DNA from: a bacterium | GTDB lineage: Bacteria; Eisenbacteria; RBG-16-71-46; CAIMUX01 | Assembly: GCA_030431975.1 (NCBI GenBank) | Contig: JAUIHP010000009.1 | Span: 1-64,000, forward strand | DNA: 64,000 nt | Direction: 5' to 3' | In this document: piece after piece, positions 9,601-17,178 of the stretch | Layout: each line of letters opens with the position of its first letter | Numbering within the stretch: position 1 is the first letter of the stretch | The notes under the pieces: generated by a model | Told to the model about the DNA's origin: nothing | What the model saw: only the letters and a program-made list of their open reading frames with translations | Database searches by the model: none | Translations under genes and position numbers: made by a program

Positions 9601-12206
9601 CAACCGGTATCGTCACCGAGGTAGTCTCCGCCCAGGCCCGTACACAATGTCGCAGTCCGAACGAGACAGGAGCCGTTGTCCAGGCAGCAGGCGCCCCCGG
9701 GATCGCATGGGTCGGGATCACAGACCGATGCGTCGCCCTGGTACGTTCCCGATTCCTCCAGGCAAACCGCTTCTTCCAGGATGGCGCAACCGCCGGTCGG
9801 CAGACAGCAGGCGCCGGTCGGGTTTCCGACACATCCTTCACCGCGCGCGCCGATCGGGAGTCCGCAGGCGTTGTTCGCAGGTAGAGCCGGGGAGTTCGCA
9901 CTGACGGTGTAGTTTCCGGTCGTATCCGGCGCATCCGTGCAGACGATGTCCGCGCAGAACTGAGGATTGGCGAAGACATTGTCCACTCCCCAACTCGCTT
10001 CACCGGATCCCTGGACGCCGGTCGAGTCGCCGATCGAGCACTCGACGACCAGCAGGGTCGCAATGTCATAGAGGAACGCGTCCGGGCCTTTGAAACCCGC
10101 GCAGTTCTCTCGAAGAATGGTCTGCGTCAGCCGCAACGTGTCCGGGACGGAACTGTAGATTCCGCCGCCGAGGGTCAGTGCTTCGTTGTCGGTAACGGTC
10201 GAGCCGATCAAAACCGGCTTGGAGTTGCCTTCGGCATACAGACCGCCACCGTTTCCGGCTTCGTTGCCCGCGAGGAGACAGCCGTCGAGCCAGGGCGACG
10301 AGTCGAGGAGGTAAATCCCCCCTCCGTTGGCATCCGCAGCGGCGCCCAGTACATCGCAATTCTTAAGATACGGAGAGGCCCCAACGCAGGCGATGCCGCC
10401 CCCTCGGGCGGCACCGTTGACCTGGCCGTTGTGGATGCCGATTCCGGACACCACTGTCAGAGTGTCCTCCGATTCTCGGAAGTAGAATCCGCGGCCTAAT
10501 CGTTGGCAGTCGATGATCGTCGAATCCGGATCCCCGCTCGCCGATCTCAGCGTCAGTTCTTTTCCGCGGAACTCGACATCCCGATTTCCGACTCCGGTAA
10601 AGATGCCGGAAGAGAGCTCGATGTTGACCCCTTCGACCACTCCGTCGATCGCGGCCTGAATCGTCGGATAGTCGCCGCTTCCATCCGGAAGGACCGTGAA
10701 CGCAGGGCACGGGTTCGGGCGGCAAACGGTGTCCGCTCCCTGATAGGTACCGCCAGCTCCCAGACAGTCCACCTCTTCGTCCACGGTGCAGCTGCCGTCG
10801 ACGAGGCAGCAGGCGCCGGTCGGCTGCGGACAGGGGTTCGGCGAGCACTCGGTGTCATCACCCTGATAGGTCCCGCCACCCGTCATGCAGTCGGAGTCGG
10901 TTTCGATCGTGCAGCTACCGTCCGTCGCGCAGCAGGCCCCGGTCGGCTGAGGACACGGATTCGGCGAGCACTCGGTGTCATCACCCTGATAGGTTCCACC
11001 ACCGGTCGTGCAGTCGGCGTCCGTCTCGATCGTGCAGCTACCGTCCGTCGCGCAGCAGGCCCCGGTCGGTTGCGGACACGGATTCGGCGAGCAGACTGTC
11101 GCGTCGCCTTCATAGGCCCCACCGGCACCGGCGCAGCCGGCTGCGGTATCGATCAGACAGCTTCCGTCCGCGAAACAGCACGCGCCGGTCGGAGTCACAC
11201 AGTTCACTCCGAGCGCACCGATCTGCAGCCCGCATGGAGAGTTCGCCGCCGTGCACGGCGACGTGTCGAAAATCGTATAGCTGCCACCCGTCGTCGGCGC
11301 GTCGGTGCAAACCGCCGCGCTACAGAAGAGCGGATCCTCGAAGATCGTGTTCGCATCGTAGGAAAGATCGCCGGCCCCGGCCGCAAGCGCACTGTCGACG
11401 GCCGAACACGTGAAGTCGACATCCGCGACAACTTCGAAGAATCCTGTCGCCCCGGAGTCAGCGGCGCAGTTGTTCCAAACAATGGTGCGCTCGATCGAGT
11501 GGGTCCGGTTCCCTTCGACGTAGAGTCCCCCGCCGTCGTCCGTCGCTTCGTTGCCCGCAATCGTGCAGCCGACGAAGGCAACCAGACTGGAGTCGGCAAG
11601 GAAGAGTCCGGCCCCGTCGAGGGCGGCATTCCCGGAGAAGACGCAATTCGTGAACGTGGGTTCCGATCCGGATACGTAAGCCCCACCGCCGGAACCGTCC
11701 GTCGAGGAACCGAGAAACCGGCAGCCGTCGAACACAGGACGTGCGCCCGAGGTGATCGACATAGCGCCACCGTCACTCCCGGTCACCGAACCGGAAACGA
11801 ACGAGATGTTCTCGATGACGAGCAGTGTGTCACCGGCCGCAACGCTCAGAGCACGGGTCGCCGCCTCGCAATCGACCACCGAGGAATCGGCCGACGCGAA
11901 AGTCGACCGCAGGAGCAGCTCTTTGCCCGAGAAGGTCAGGTCGCGGTTGCCCGATCCGAGGAAGGTCCCGGCGCCCAGGCTGATCGTGTCGCCTGCTGCG
12001 GCAGCTGTGATTGCGTCCTGAATGGTGGGGAAGTCACCGGAACCGTCCGGTTCGACGAGGTGCTCCGCCGCAAAACCATGCCCGGCAAAGGCCGCAAGAC
12101 AGGCTAACGAAAAGGAGGCCGCCACTGCTATCGAGCAGAGCTGCGGACACAAGGTGGCGCCGATCGAGGCCCGACCGGACGTGCGGCTAGGATGCAGTTT
12201 TCTCAC
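6603..12206 (-). CDS. Giant secreted modular protein: four beta-helices, ten GACC modules, sorting domain
   Basis: An 1867-residue exported protein with a signal peptide (cleavage near residue 46, GHGFAA). Four right-handed beta-helix units begin at about residues 50, 505, 880 and 1255, each opened by a DGSGDYPTIQxAID-type motif (DUF1565/NosD-like) and containing Gly- and Cys-rich rungs. They are separated by Cys-rich modules of about 40 residues (GACC...DGSC...GGTYQGD...C.PNPC) in blocks of 4, 2, 2 and 2. A cohesin-like beta domain follows at about 1592-1745, then a C-terminal FlgD/T9SS-like module (PARPNPTEG, VDLSIYDASGRRV, AAGVYFVRLQ) at about 1768-1867. Such proteins are surface-anchored or released; binding of polysaccharide or another surface is plausible but not shown. 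It is divergent from the M28 peptidase gene. Confidence 0.85.
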   Translation of the reverse strand: MRKLHPSRTSGRASIGATLCPQLCSIAVAASFSLACLAAFAGHGFAAEHLVEPDGSGDFPTIQDAITAAAAGDTISLGAGTFLGSGNRDLTFSGKELLLRSTFASADSSVVDCEAATRALSVAAGDTLLVIENISFVSGSVTGSDGGAMSITSGARPVFDGCRFLGSSTDGSGGGAYVSGSEPTFTNCVFSGNAALDGAGLFLADSSLVAFVGCTIAGNEATDDGGGLYVEGNRTHSIERTIVWNNCAADSGATGFFEVVADVDFTCSAVDSALAAGAGDLSYDANTIFEDPLFCSAAVCTDAPTTGGSYTIFDTSPCTAANSPCGLQIGALGVNCVTPTGACCFADGSCLIDTAAGCAGAGGAYEGDATVCSPNPCPQPTGACCATDGSCTIETDADCTTGGGTYQGDDTECSPNPCPQPTGACCATDGSCTIETDSDCMTGGGTYQGDDTECSPNPCPQPTGACCLVDGSCTVDEEVDCLGAGGTYQGADTVCRPNPCPAFTVLPDGSGDYPTIQAAIDGVVEGVNIELSSGIFTGVGNRDVEFRGKELTLRSASGDPDSTIIDCQRLGRGFYFRESEDTLTVVSGIGIHNGQVNGAARGGGIACVGASPYLKNCDVLGAAADANGGGIYLLDSSPWLDGCLLAGNEAGNGGGLYAEGNSKPVLIGSTVTDNEALTLGGGIYSSVPDTLRLTQTILRENCAGFKGPDAFLYDIATLLVVECSIGDSTGVQGSGEASWGVDNVFANPQFCADIVCTDAPDTTGNYTVSANSPALPANNACGLPIGARGEGCVGNPTGACCLPTGGCAILEEAVCLEESGTYQGDASVCDPDPCDPGGACCLDNGSCLVRTATLCTGLGGDYLGDDTGCSADSCAILVQADGLGDYATIQDAIDAAVNGTVVELANGTYVGTGNRAVTFGGKIITLRSVSDDPDSCLVDAEGATRGFYFNGGEPAGTVLRGIGIRNGAVTGSGRGAGIACVAESSPTLINLDIRACVADAEGGAFYASSGSPSLIDCVMTGNVADLGAGVHIEGSADLTLIGCTLSGNRAGDQGGAVYAGGNGVAIERSILWGNCALDGPEIYNATVGTSSSLVCSSVDTMGVAGSGSSSFDVNTLFVDPLFCGFDTCAVAPTDGGDYTLASNSSCLASVSPCGEQIGALGEGCGAAVVGACCYDDGSCLVQSENICDLQGGIYQGDATICDPSPCSVPGACCLPNGSCDVIVETACTDALGSFLGVGTVCGPDSCAAFVVEANGSGDFTTIQDAIDFAGPGATIELGNGAFQGTGNKNLRFYGKPLTLRSQSGRPDSCFVDCEGSGRGLYFRDGEGPDTIVEGIGVRAASLTGTGRGAGVACIASSPTLRNLLIAGCSAEGNGGGVYAAGGTPSLEGCTVAMNVAASGGGVFLEADALASITRTIVYGNCAVGDDADEVFVASGSQAQFFCSDVDSTGVAGDLVYDGDTIFDAPIFCGPDSCGSAPSVDGDYSLSVASPCNASFSPCGELIGALDSVCADGIGACCFVEFCFFTSEADCVAGDGAYLGDGTVCSPDPCPEPGGCCLPDDTCQLLIPAECEDAGGLYLGAGIDCPSGGCSFNAGGSLIVHAEPGLSYQNGATYCDSTSITVCGQGVFTVAAADTVVFHVMASMLDGSMPRVAGVTFGIEYDEADLNILDFGACADFELAESNWPAPGSGTAVTWGTAQTDSAIEVYWFAVEVLGEGPFQFELVEHPVQGASFGDDQVPTQLDPVTCLGSLGFGVAGFNCCQTTSAEDPTLGGVLVTQLHPARPNPTEGRTAIRFDLADDSQVDLSIYDASGRRVQVLRDGPLSAGRHEYSWSAGSGERTMAAGVYFVRLQVVGRETIQSVEKLVIVE
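10690..11190 (-). repeat. 123-bp tandem repeats encoding GACC modules
   Basis: The string ccctgat recurs at 10738, 10861 and 10984, with a diverged copy at 11107: a strict 123-bp period (41 codons). Copies two and three are nearly identical in DNA, implying recent duplication or gene conversion, while the outer copies have diverged. The array lies inside the first GACC block of the beta-helix protein. Confidence 0.9.
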
Positions 12207-12266
12207 GATGTTCCAATTCCAACGTTATCCGCCAGCGCCGCGCGACCTAGCCTCCAGTGACTTCTT

Positions 12267-12279
12267 AGTATAGAGGGAG
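12267..12279 (-). promoter_or_regulatory. Candidate promoter element for the beta-helix gene
   Basis: Read on the minus strand, ctccctctatact contains TATACT, a good -10 hexamer, about 60 bases before the start at 12206. The same 13-mer occurs in opposite orientation at 12428-12440 in front of the M28 gene. No good -35 hexamer is seen at 17 bp, so the conserved C/T-rich part upstream may matter instead. Confidence 0.45.
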
Positions 12280-12427
12280 CGAGTCCGACACCGAAGGACG
12301 AATCCGGTATGGCCAAACTCCACCGACTTTTCCCAACTACGTGTCGATGTAGTCGATACTCGAACAAGCACGTTCGTTCGGGTCAAAACACCCACAGAGT
12401 CGCAGTGGGCTCGGAAAGTGCCGAAGC

Positions 12428-12440
12428 CTCCCTCTATACT
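12428..12440 (+). promoter_or_regulatory. Candidate promoter element for the M28 gene, possibly leaderless
   Basis: ctccctctatact is an exact inverted copy of 12267-12279. Its TATACT ends eight bases before the ATG at 12448. If it is a -10 box, transcription would start at or next to the start codon, giving a leaderless mRNA. This fits the lack of a ribosome-binding site there. Confidence 0.45.
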
Positions 12441-12447
12441 CCCGAAC

Positions 12448-14727
12448 ATGAAGAACAAGCATCCACACCGTCTTTGCCCCATCCCGCTCGCACTCGCGCT
12501 CGCACTCGCGACGGCGGGAGTCCTTTCGATTCCTGGCAGCCTGGCGGCCGAGGCAAGCCCAGGCGATTCGCCTGGAATGGACCTCATTGATCAAGAGTTG
12601 CTCGAGTCCCACCTGCGGGTCCTCGCCTCGGACACATTTCGGGGAAGGGGCACCGGCGAAGAGGGCGGCCGCATGGCCGAGGAGTACATCGCCGCCAAGT
12701 TTCGTGAGGCGGGCTTGACTCCGCTGCCGGGTGAGGACGACTACTTCCTCGAGTTCGATCTCTACTCCCCGCAGTTCGACGAGAGCGAAACGTACCTTCG
12801 TTGGAACGGCAGCGAAGCGGGCGTGACTCCGGGCCAGGCGGTTCCCGGAATCGGAATGCGCCCGTTTCCGTTCAGCGAAAGCGGCTCACACGAAGCCCCG
12901 ATCGTCTTTGCCGGCTACGGAATCTCAGCGCCCGATCTCAACTACGACGATTACGAAGGGTTGGATGTCGAAGGCAAGATCGTCTTCATCCTGCGTCATG
13001 AACCTCGCGAAGAAGACGCGGAGAGTCCGTTTGATGGAAAGGCGTCCACCGATCACGCAACGTTCGTGACCAAAGCTCGAACCGCCCAGGAGCACGGCGC
13101 GATCGGAATGATTCTGGTTACCGATCCGCTGCATCACCAGGACGAGGCCGACGACCTCCGGCTTTACACGACCTTTCAGCTGGAGTCCGAAGGTCCGGGA
13201 GGACGCGGCGGGGGCGGCCCCGGACGGGGTGCCCCTCGTGCGCAGGGTGAGGGCGGTGCGAGAGGAGCCGGACGAGGCAACGATGCCGGTGACACGACCG
13301 ACTCCGAAGAAGAAGTACTTCCCTTTCTCGCCGTCCACGTATCCCGCGAAGTCGGCGATCAACTCATCGCCGCTTCCGGACGCACCCTGGCCGGGATTCA
13401 AACCGAGATCGACGAAAACCTCTGGCCGGTCCGGGTTCCTTTGGGCGACCTACGTGCGGAGCTCTCCGTTGGAAGATCCGACGAACTCAAACACTTCGTC
13501 GGTCGCAACGTCGCCGGATACCTCGAAGGCCGGGATCCGCTTCTGAAGGAAGACTGGGTGCTGGTCGGCGGCCACCACGATCACCTCGGCGCCTACGACG
13601 GTCCGGGCGACACCGTCTACAACGGAGCGGACGACAACGGCTCGGGAACGACGGGAGTGATCACCCTCGCCCAAGCCTTCGCTTCCCGCGACGAACGGCC
13701 GCGCCGCTCCATGGTTTTCACGACGTTTGCTGCGGAAGAGAAGGGGCTCCTCGGCTCAGAAGCCATGGTCGAACAGGGACAGATTCCGTTGGAGAAGGTC
13801 GCGTTCCTTCTCAACATCGACATGATCGGCCGCAACGCCGACCAACCGCTGGCGTTCACGGGAGACGGCTTCTCTCGCGGGCTTCCGGAGCTGGTTGAGG
13901 ACGCGTTGGAAGACGCTCCCCAGGACGTCGAATGGGGCGAAATGAACTACTCGGGACGAACGGACCACGCGGCCTTCTATGCGCGAGGTGTTCCCTTCCT
14001 CACCTTCTTCTCCGGTTTCCACGATCAGTATCACCAGCTCGACGATCACATCGAACGGATCGAGTTCGACAAACTGGAGCGCAGCGTTCGTTTGGCCTAC
14101 GCCATCGCCGACCGCGTCGCGGAAAGAGACCACCGGCTGGCTTTCATCCATGACGTCAGCTGGCTCGGCCTGCATCTGGAACTGACGGAGGACGATGAAT
14201 CCCCTCGCGCGTACGTCTCCCATGTCACTCCCGACTCACGGGCGGACGAAAACGGATTCGCGGTCGGCGACTTCGTCGACTCCATCAACGAAGTGGAAGT
14301 AGTCGGATCACCGGGCGAACGATCGTTAGGCGACCTCCTCGCTGAGATCGAGCCGGGTTCCATCGCCAAGTTCGAAGTTTCCCGATCCGGCCTTTCCTCG
14401 CAAACCATCGAGGTCGAACGTGCCAAGACGGGTTACATGGGCGTCTGGCCCGGACAACTCGGCGCGGAACAACGCGAGGAACTCGGCCTGAAGACAAACG
14501 AAGGCATCCTTCTGCGCAACGTCGTCGAAGGCGGCCCCTGCGACAAAGCCGGACTCGAATCCGGGGACGTTGTCCTCGAGATCGACGGCCGCGTCGTCTC
14601 CAGTCGAAACCTTCGGGGCACACTCTCCCAGATTGGCGCCGGAGAGACGGTCGACGTCATCGTCCTGCGGGACGGGAAACCACAGACATTTTCCGTAACA
14701 TTGGGAGAACGGCCGACGCGGGGCTGA
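12448..14727 (+). CDS. M28-family zinc aminopeptidase with PA insert and two PDZ domains
   Basis: A 759-residue exported metallopeptidase. A signal peptide covers about residues 1-33. A PA-like domain (about 120-340) precedes the M28 core with its two-zinc set: His in GGHHDH (about 375), Asp in GADDNGSG (about 395), Glu pair in AAEEKG (about 430), Asp in NIDMIG (about 457) and His in DQYHQLDD (about 526). Two PDZ domains follow (about 560-650 and 660-755). A Gly/Arg-rich low-complexity insert interrupts the PA domain at about residues 250-285. A GTG at 12418 in the same frame is an alternative start; I prefer ATG 12448 because the signal peptide begins there. It probably trims peptides in the periplasm. 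Confidence 0.9.
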   Translation: MKNKHPHRLCPIPLALALALATAGVLSIPGSLAAEASPGDSPGMDLIDQELLESHLRVLASDTFRGRGTGEEGGRMAEEYIAAKFREAGLTPLPGEDDYFLEFDLYSPQFDESETYLRWNGSEAGVTPGQAVPGIGMRPFPFSESGSHEAPIVFAGYGISAPDLNYDDYEGLDVEGKIVFILRHEPREEDAESPFDGKASTDHATFVTKARTAQEHGAIGMILVTDPLHHQDEADDLRLYTTFQLESEGPGGRGGGGPGRGAPRAQGEGGARGAGRGNDAGDTTDSEEEVLPFLAVHVSREVGDQLIAASGRTLAGIQTEIDENLWPVRVPLGDLRAELSVGRSDELKHFVGRNVAGYLEGRDPLLKEDWVLVGGHHDHLGAYDGPGDTVYNGADDNGSGTTGVITLAQAFASRDERPRRSMVFTTFAAEEKGLLGSEAMVEQGQIPLEKVAFLLNIDMIGRNADQPLAFTGDGFSRGLPELVEDALEDAPQDVEWGEMNYSGRTDHAAFYARGVPFLTFFSGFHDQYHQLDDHIERIEFDKLERSVRLAYAIADRVAERDHRLAFIHDVSWLGLHLELTEDDESPRAYVSHVTPDSRADENGFAVGDFVDSINEVEVVGSPGERSLGDLLAEIEPGSIAKFEVSRSGLSSQTIEVERAKTGYMGVWPGQLGAEQREELGLKTNEGILLRNVVEGGPCDKAGLESGDVVLEIDGRVVSSRNLRGTLSQIGAGETVDVIVLRDGKPQTFSVTLGERPTRG

Positions 14728-14778
14728 GCGGATGTCACAACCGGCAAGGCTCGAGTCACAGAGCTGGCAGTGTCGCAA

Positions 14779-16026
14779 TCAGGATGACTCGAGTCGTAGA
14801 GCCACCATGGCCGGGTCCCCCGAGGGCCCGACGTCAAACACCAGCCATCCGTCCTCGGTCTTCGGCAGGATTCCATCACCCAGAAAGCGACGGACCATGT
14901 CCGGTGCGAAGAGAAAGCGCCACTCGCCGGAGATAGGCGTCTCCGGCGAAACGGATGACGCAACGATCTCGAGCCACCCGAGGGCAACAGTTCCCGTCGT
15001 GTAACGCGCGTTCAACTCGACAAGCGACCGAAGCACTTCCCGCACTTCGCCCCCGACGTGATCCCGATAGGTAAACGCGTCGATTCCGCACGGTCCGCGA
15101 AAGCCGCCTCCGGCCGCCCGCTCTACCAGCCGAATGGAATCATGAATGAGTCGGGAATCACTCCAATGGCCGGAGCGAACTTCAAAATGTCCATCTTCAC
15201 CCCTGAAGAACACGCCTTCGTTGCCGAGGTAGATCCCGTTCTCTCCCAGAATCTGTTGGGTCGTCCCGAGAAGATCGATGCGCCCTGCCGAATCGACCCA
15301 GTACTGAGCGGACAAATCCTGCACCCGTTCGAACCAGGGCTCGAGGATGGCGCCTCCTCGCGCGGCCAACTTCGACAAACCTCGTCGCCCCGCATCATCG
15401 AGACGTCCGTCGGCTCCGTCGACCCGGCCGCGCCCGCTCGTCCCGATGCGAGGTTTGAGAACGAATCTCTGCCGCCACTTGGAGGGCCAGCCGCGCATGA
15501 TCTCTTCGATGTGTTCGGCTTCGAGCTCTTCCGGCTCGAGGGCCTTGGAAAGCATTGACCAGGTCGTTCTGGCAATCGTCGGAGCAACGCCGGCCGTGAA
15601 CGCTTTGTCGTGGACCTCTCGAACGACTCGCGGATCGGGGACCGAGTTGGTCGTCAGGTTGGTCGTCGGGTTGGCCGTCGGGTTCGTCGTCGGTGTGTTC
15701 GCCGCCGTGGCCTCGGTACTGCGCGCGGCTGACGCCCACTCTTCATTCGGCAGCCAAGGGATCGATCCACGCTGGGCGAAGAGCCAGCCGGACAAGATCC
15801 CACGCTGCGACGCCGCGGACGGGAGTTCAGCCTGCGTCCATTCCGTTCCGGGCGGAAACGCACTGCGCGGCAGGACTACACCCGGGTCCTGCGGAAACAG
15901 CCGATGCCAAAGCGAAACCAATCGCAGAAGTTCGCGCCCCGCGCGCTTCGCGTCCCTCTGTTCCTCCGCGCCGAAGTTGGCATAGAGGCTGGTTGCCGGC
16001 TCTTCGCCGCGACTGATGTCGCTCAC
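14779..16026 (-). CDS. ATP-grasp-fold protein, partner of DUF455
   Basis: A 415-residue protein with ATP-grasp features: FVLKPRIGTSGRGRV is the nucleotide-binding Lys and flexible Gly-rich loop, GAILEPWFERVQD the following strand, and VELNARYTTG the acidic/Asn metal-binding end. ATP-grasp enzymes join a carboxylate to an amine or thiol through an acyl phosphate, but the substrates here are unknown. A Thr/Asn/Pro low-complexity linker (TTNPTANPTTNLTTN) at about residues 111-127 divides an N-terminal helical domain from the catalytic part. The start overlaps the stop of the upstream DUF455 gene by 4 bp (ATGA), so the two are translationally coupled and probably act on one pathway. No signal peptide is present, so it is cytoplasmic. 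Confidence 0.7.
   Translation of the reverse strand: MSDISRGEEPATSLYANFGAEEQRDAKRAGRELLRLVSLWHRLFPQDPGVVLPRSAFPPGTEWTQAELPSAASQRGILSGWLFAQRGSIPWLPNEEWASAARSTEATAANTPTTNPTANPTTNLTTNSVPDPRVVREVHDKAFTAGVAPTIARTTWSMLSKALEPEELEAEHIEEIMRGWPSKWRQRFVLKPRIGTSGRGRVDGADGRLDDAGRRGLSKLAARGGAILEPWFERVQDLSAQYWVDSAGRIDLLGTTQQILGENGIYLGNEGVFFRGEDGHFEVRSGHWSDSRLIHDSIRLVERAAGGGFRGPCGIDAFTYRDHVGGEVREVLRSLVELNARYTTGTVALGWLEIVASSVSPETPISGEWRFLFAPDMVRRFLGDGILPKTEDGWLVFDVGPSGDPAMVALRLESS
15646..15694 (-). repeat. 12-bp in-frame repeats in the ATP-grasp gene
   Basis: About four imperfect copies of a 12-bp unit (ggttggtcgtcg) encode the TTNPTANPTTNLTTN linker. It is a coding microsatellite of the kind seen elsewhere in this window. 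Confidence 0.7.
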
Positions 16027-16955
16027 CGATCGGAAGTCTCGCGGGGACCGAGGTTCTCGTACGGCTTGGACCGCCTCACATAGTCGATGAACGCTTCGCT
16101 CAGCCCGGCTCTCCGGCGGGCAGCCACATCGAAACGGCGTCCCTTGGCCCGCGCTGCCGACAGAGGGAACGGGACATACTTTGCGTAGAGGTCGACGTCA
16201 CGCGGGTCGCGCGGGTCGCGCGGGTCGTCCGGAGCGTCCGGTGGGTCCGGTGGGTCCGGTGTGTCCGGGTCGTCCGACTCCCCCGCCGCCACCTTCACCA
16301 ACCATCGCGCAGCCAACCGAACGTGCCCGATCTCATCCTTGTGAACCTGGTGCATAGCCAGCGCACTCTCCTCGTCGCCCTGTTGTCGAAACGCATCACG
16401 ATAGAGCAGCGAGAAATCGAGGTTGGCCTGCTCGAGCGTCAATCCCATCACACATAGAAACGCAGCGGGACCGTTCGAGCTGTCGCGAATGCCGGGAACC
16501 TGCTGCCAGAAGTAGTCCGAAAGCGGACTCTGTCCGAGCCCGGATCCGAGCGCGCCGAGGCGATCGAGATAGAGCCGAACGTGACCCTGCTCTTCCTCCA
16601 AAACGTGAAGGAGCCCGCGACGGAGTCCGGAGGGCATCTCGGGAAACGCGAGCAACGCCCAAGCAAACAGTTCGACGGCCATCAGTTCGTGGTTGGCAAA
16701 GCGCTCCAGGCAGGCGGCACGGGCATGTCCGTCCTTCAACTCATGCAGGTGAGGCAGCTTGTCCGACCCACCCCGAATCTGAATGTGATCGGCACGCACG
16801 GGTCGGTCGAGCAGGATGGGCGCACCGGGATGGTCCGCACGCAGGAATGCGCCATCCCGACCACGGGGCCGCGCGAGTTTCGATTCCAGGTCCGGTGACT
16901 CCAGAACGTGGAGACAGAAGTCGCGAATCGAGTCGAAAGTTGCCGGTGTCGACAT
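16023..16955 (-). CDS. DUF455 ferritin-like (COG2833) protein
   Basis: A 310-residue member of the DUF455 family. The four-helix ferritin-like core shows three acidic/His motifs suited to a di-metal centre: NHELMAVE (about residue 88), EEEQGHVRLY (about 121) and KDEIGHVRLA (about 199). Known relatives such as the MiaE fold are di-iron oxygenases, but no reaction is established for DUF455. A run of Asp-Pro repeats (about 228-253) interrupts the C-terminal part. It is the first gene of a two-gene unit with the ATP-grasp protein (4-bp overlap) and is divergent from trpS. The coupling suggests an oxidation plus ligation pathway on a small molecule, RNA or peptide; that is inference. Confidence 0.8.
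   Translation of the reverse strand: MSTPATFDSIRDFCLHVLESPDLESKLARPRGRDGAFLRADHPGAPILLDRPVRADHIQIRGGSDKLPHLHELKDGHARAACLERFANHELMAVELFAWALLAFPEMPSGLRRGLLHVLEEEQGHVRLYLDRLGALGSGLGQSPLSDYFWQQVPGIRDSSNGPAAFLCVMGLTLEQANLDFSLLYRDAFRQQGDEESALAMHQVHKDEIGHVRLAARWLVKVAAGESDDPDTPDPPDPPDAPDDPRDPRDPRDVDLYAKYVPFPLSAARAKGRRFDVAARRRAGLSEAFIDYVRRSKPYENLGPRETSDR
16201..16275 (-). repeat. 9-bp in-frame repeats in the DUF455 gene
   Basis: Tandem 9-bp units (gcgggtcgc and ggtgggtcc variants) encode the Asp-Pro-rich stretch PDPPDPPDAPDDPRDPRDPR. The tract sits between the ferritin-like core and the C-terminal tail. Confidence 0.85.
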
Positions 16956-17062
16956 CCGTGAAGGATACCCGAAGAGGCCGGAACCCGCGGCGGGTGAAGT
17001 CTGGGAACGGGCGCAGGGGACGCTGGGGTAGATGTGAATGAACGAAACACCGGACGCCGGAC

Positions 17063-17092
17063 TTGGCTCTGCCCAAGCTGTCCATGTATTCT
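17063..17092 (+). promoter_or_regulatory. Candidate sigma-70-type promoter for trpS
   Basis: TTGGCT at 17063-17068 and TATTCT at 17087-17092 are separated by 18 bp and lie about 90 bp before trpS in the divergent gap. Both hexamers match the consensus in four positions. Prediction by eye only. Confidence 0.35.
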
Positions 17093-17126
17093 CCCCGCTT
17101 CACCTTTCATCAGGACGGGCCAAACC

Positions 17127-17162
17127 ACCGGACCACCGGACATTACCGGACCTTCACCGGAC
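17127..17162 (+). repeat. Four copies of accggac in the trpS leader
   Basis: accggac starts at 17127, 17135, 17145 and 17156, and a related ggaacggacc precedes the start codon at 17179. Spacings of 8-11 bp put the copies on roughly one face of the helix. They may be operator sites or simple leader repeats. No T-box or riboswitch fold was recognised. Confidence 0.5.
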
Positions 17163-17178
17163 CACTAAGGAACGGACC

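Noticed and set aside
10690-11190. CRISPR-like array
   Set aside because: The 123-bp repeats are in frame, encode GACC modules, and have no short-repeat/unique-spacer pattern.
10503-12107. 534-codon plus-strand open frame
   Set aside because: Antisense shadow of the beta-helix protein; composition is Arg-rich and repetitive in step with the real gene.
17093-17178. T-box or tryptophan-responsive riboswitch before trpS
   Set aside because: The leader is under 90 bases and no T-box sequence or terminator hairpin is visible.
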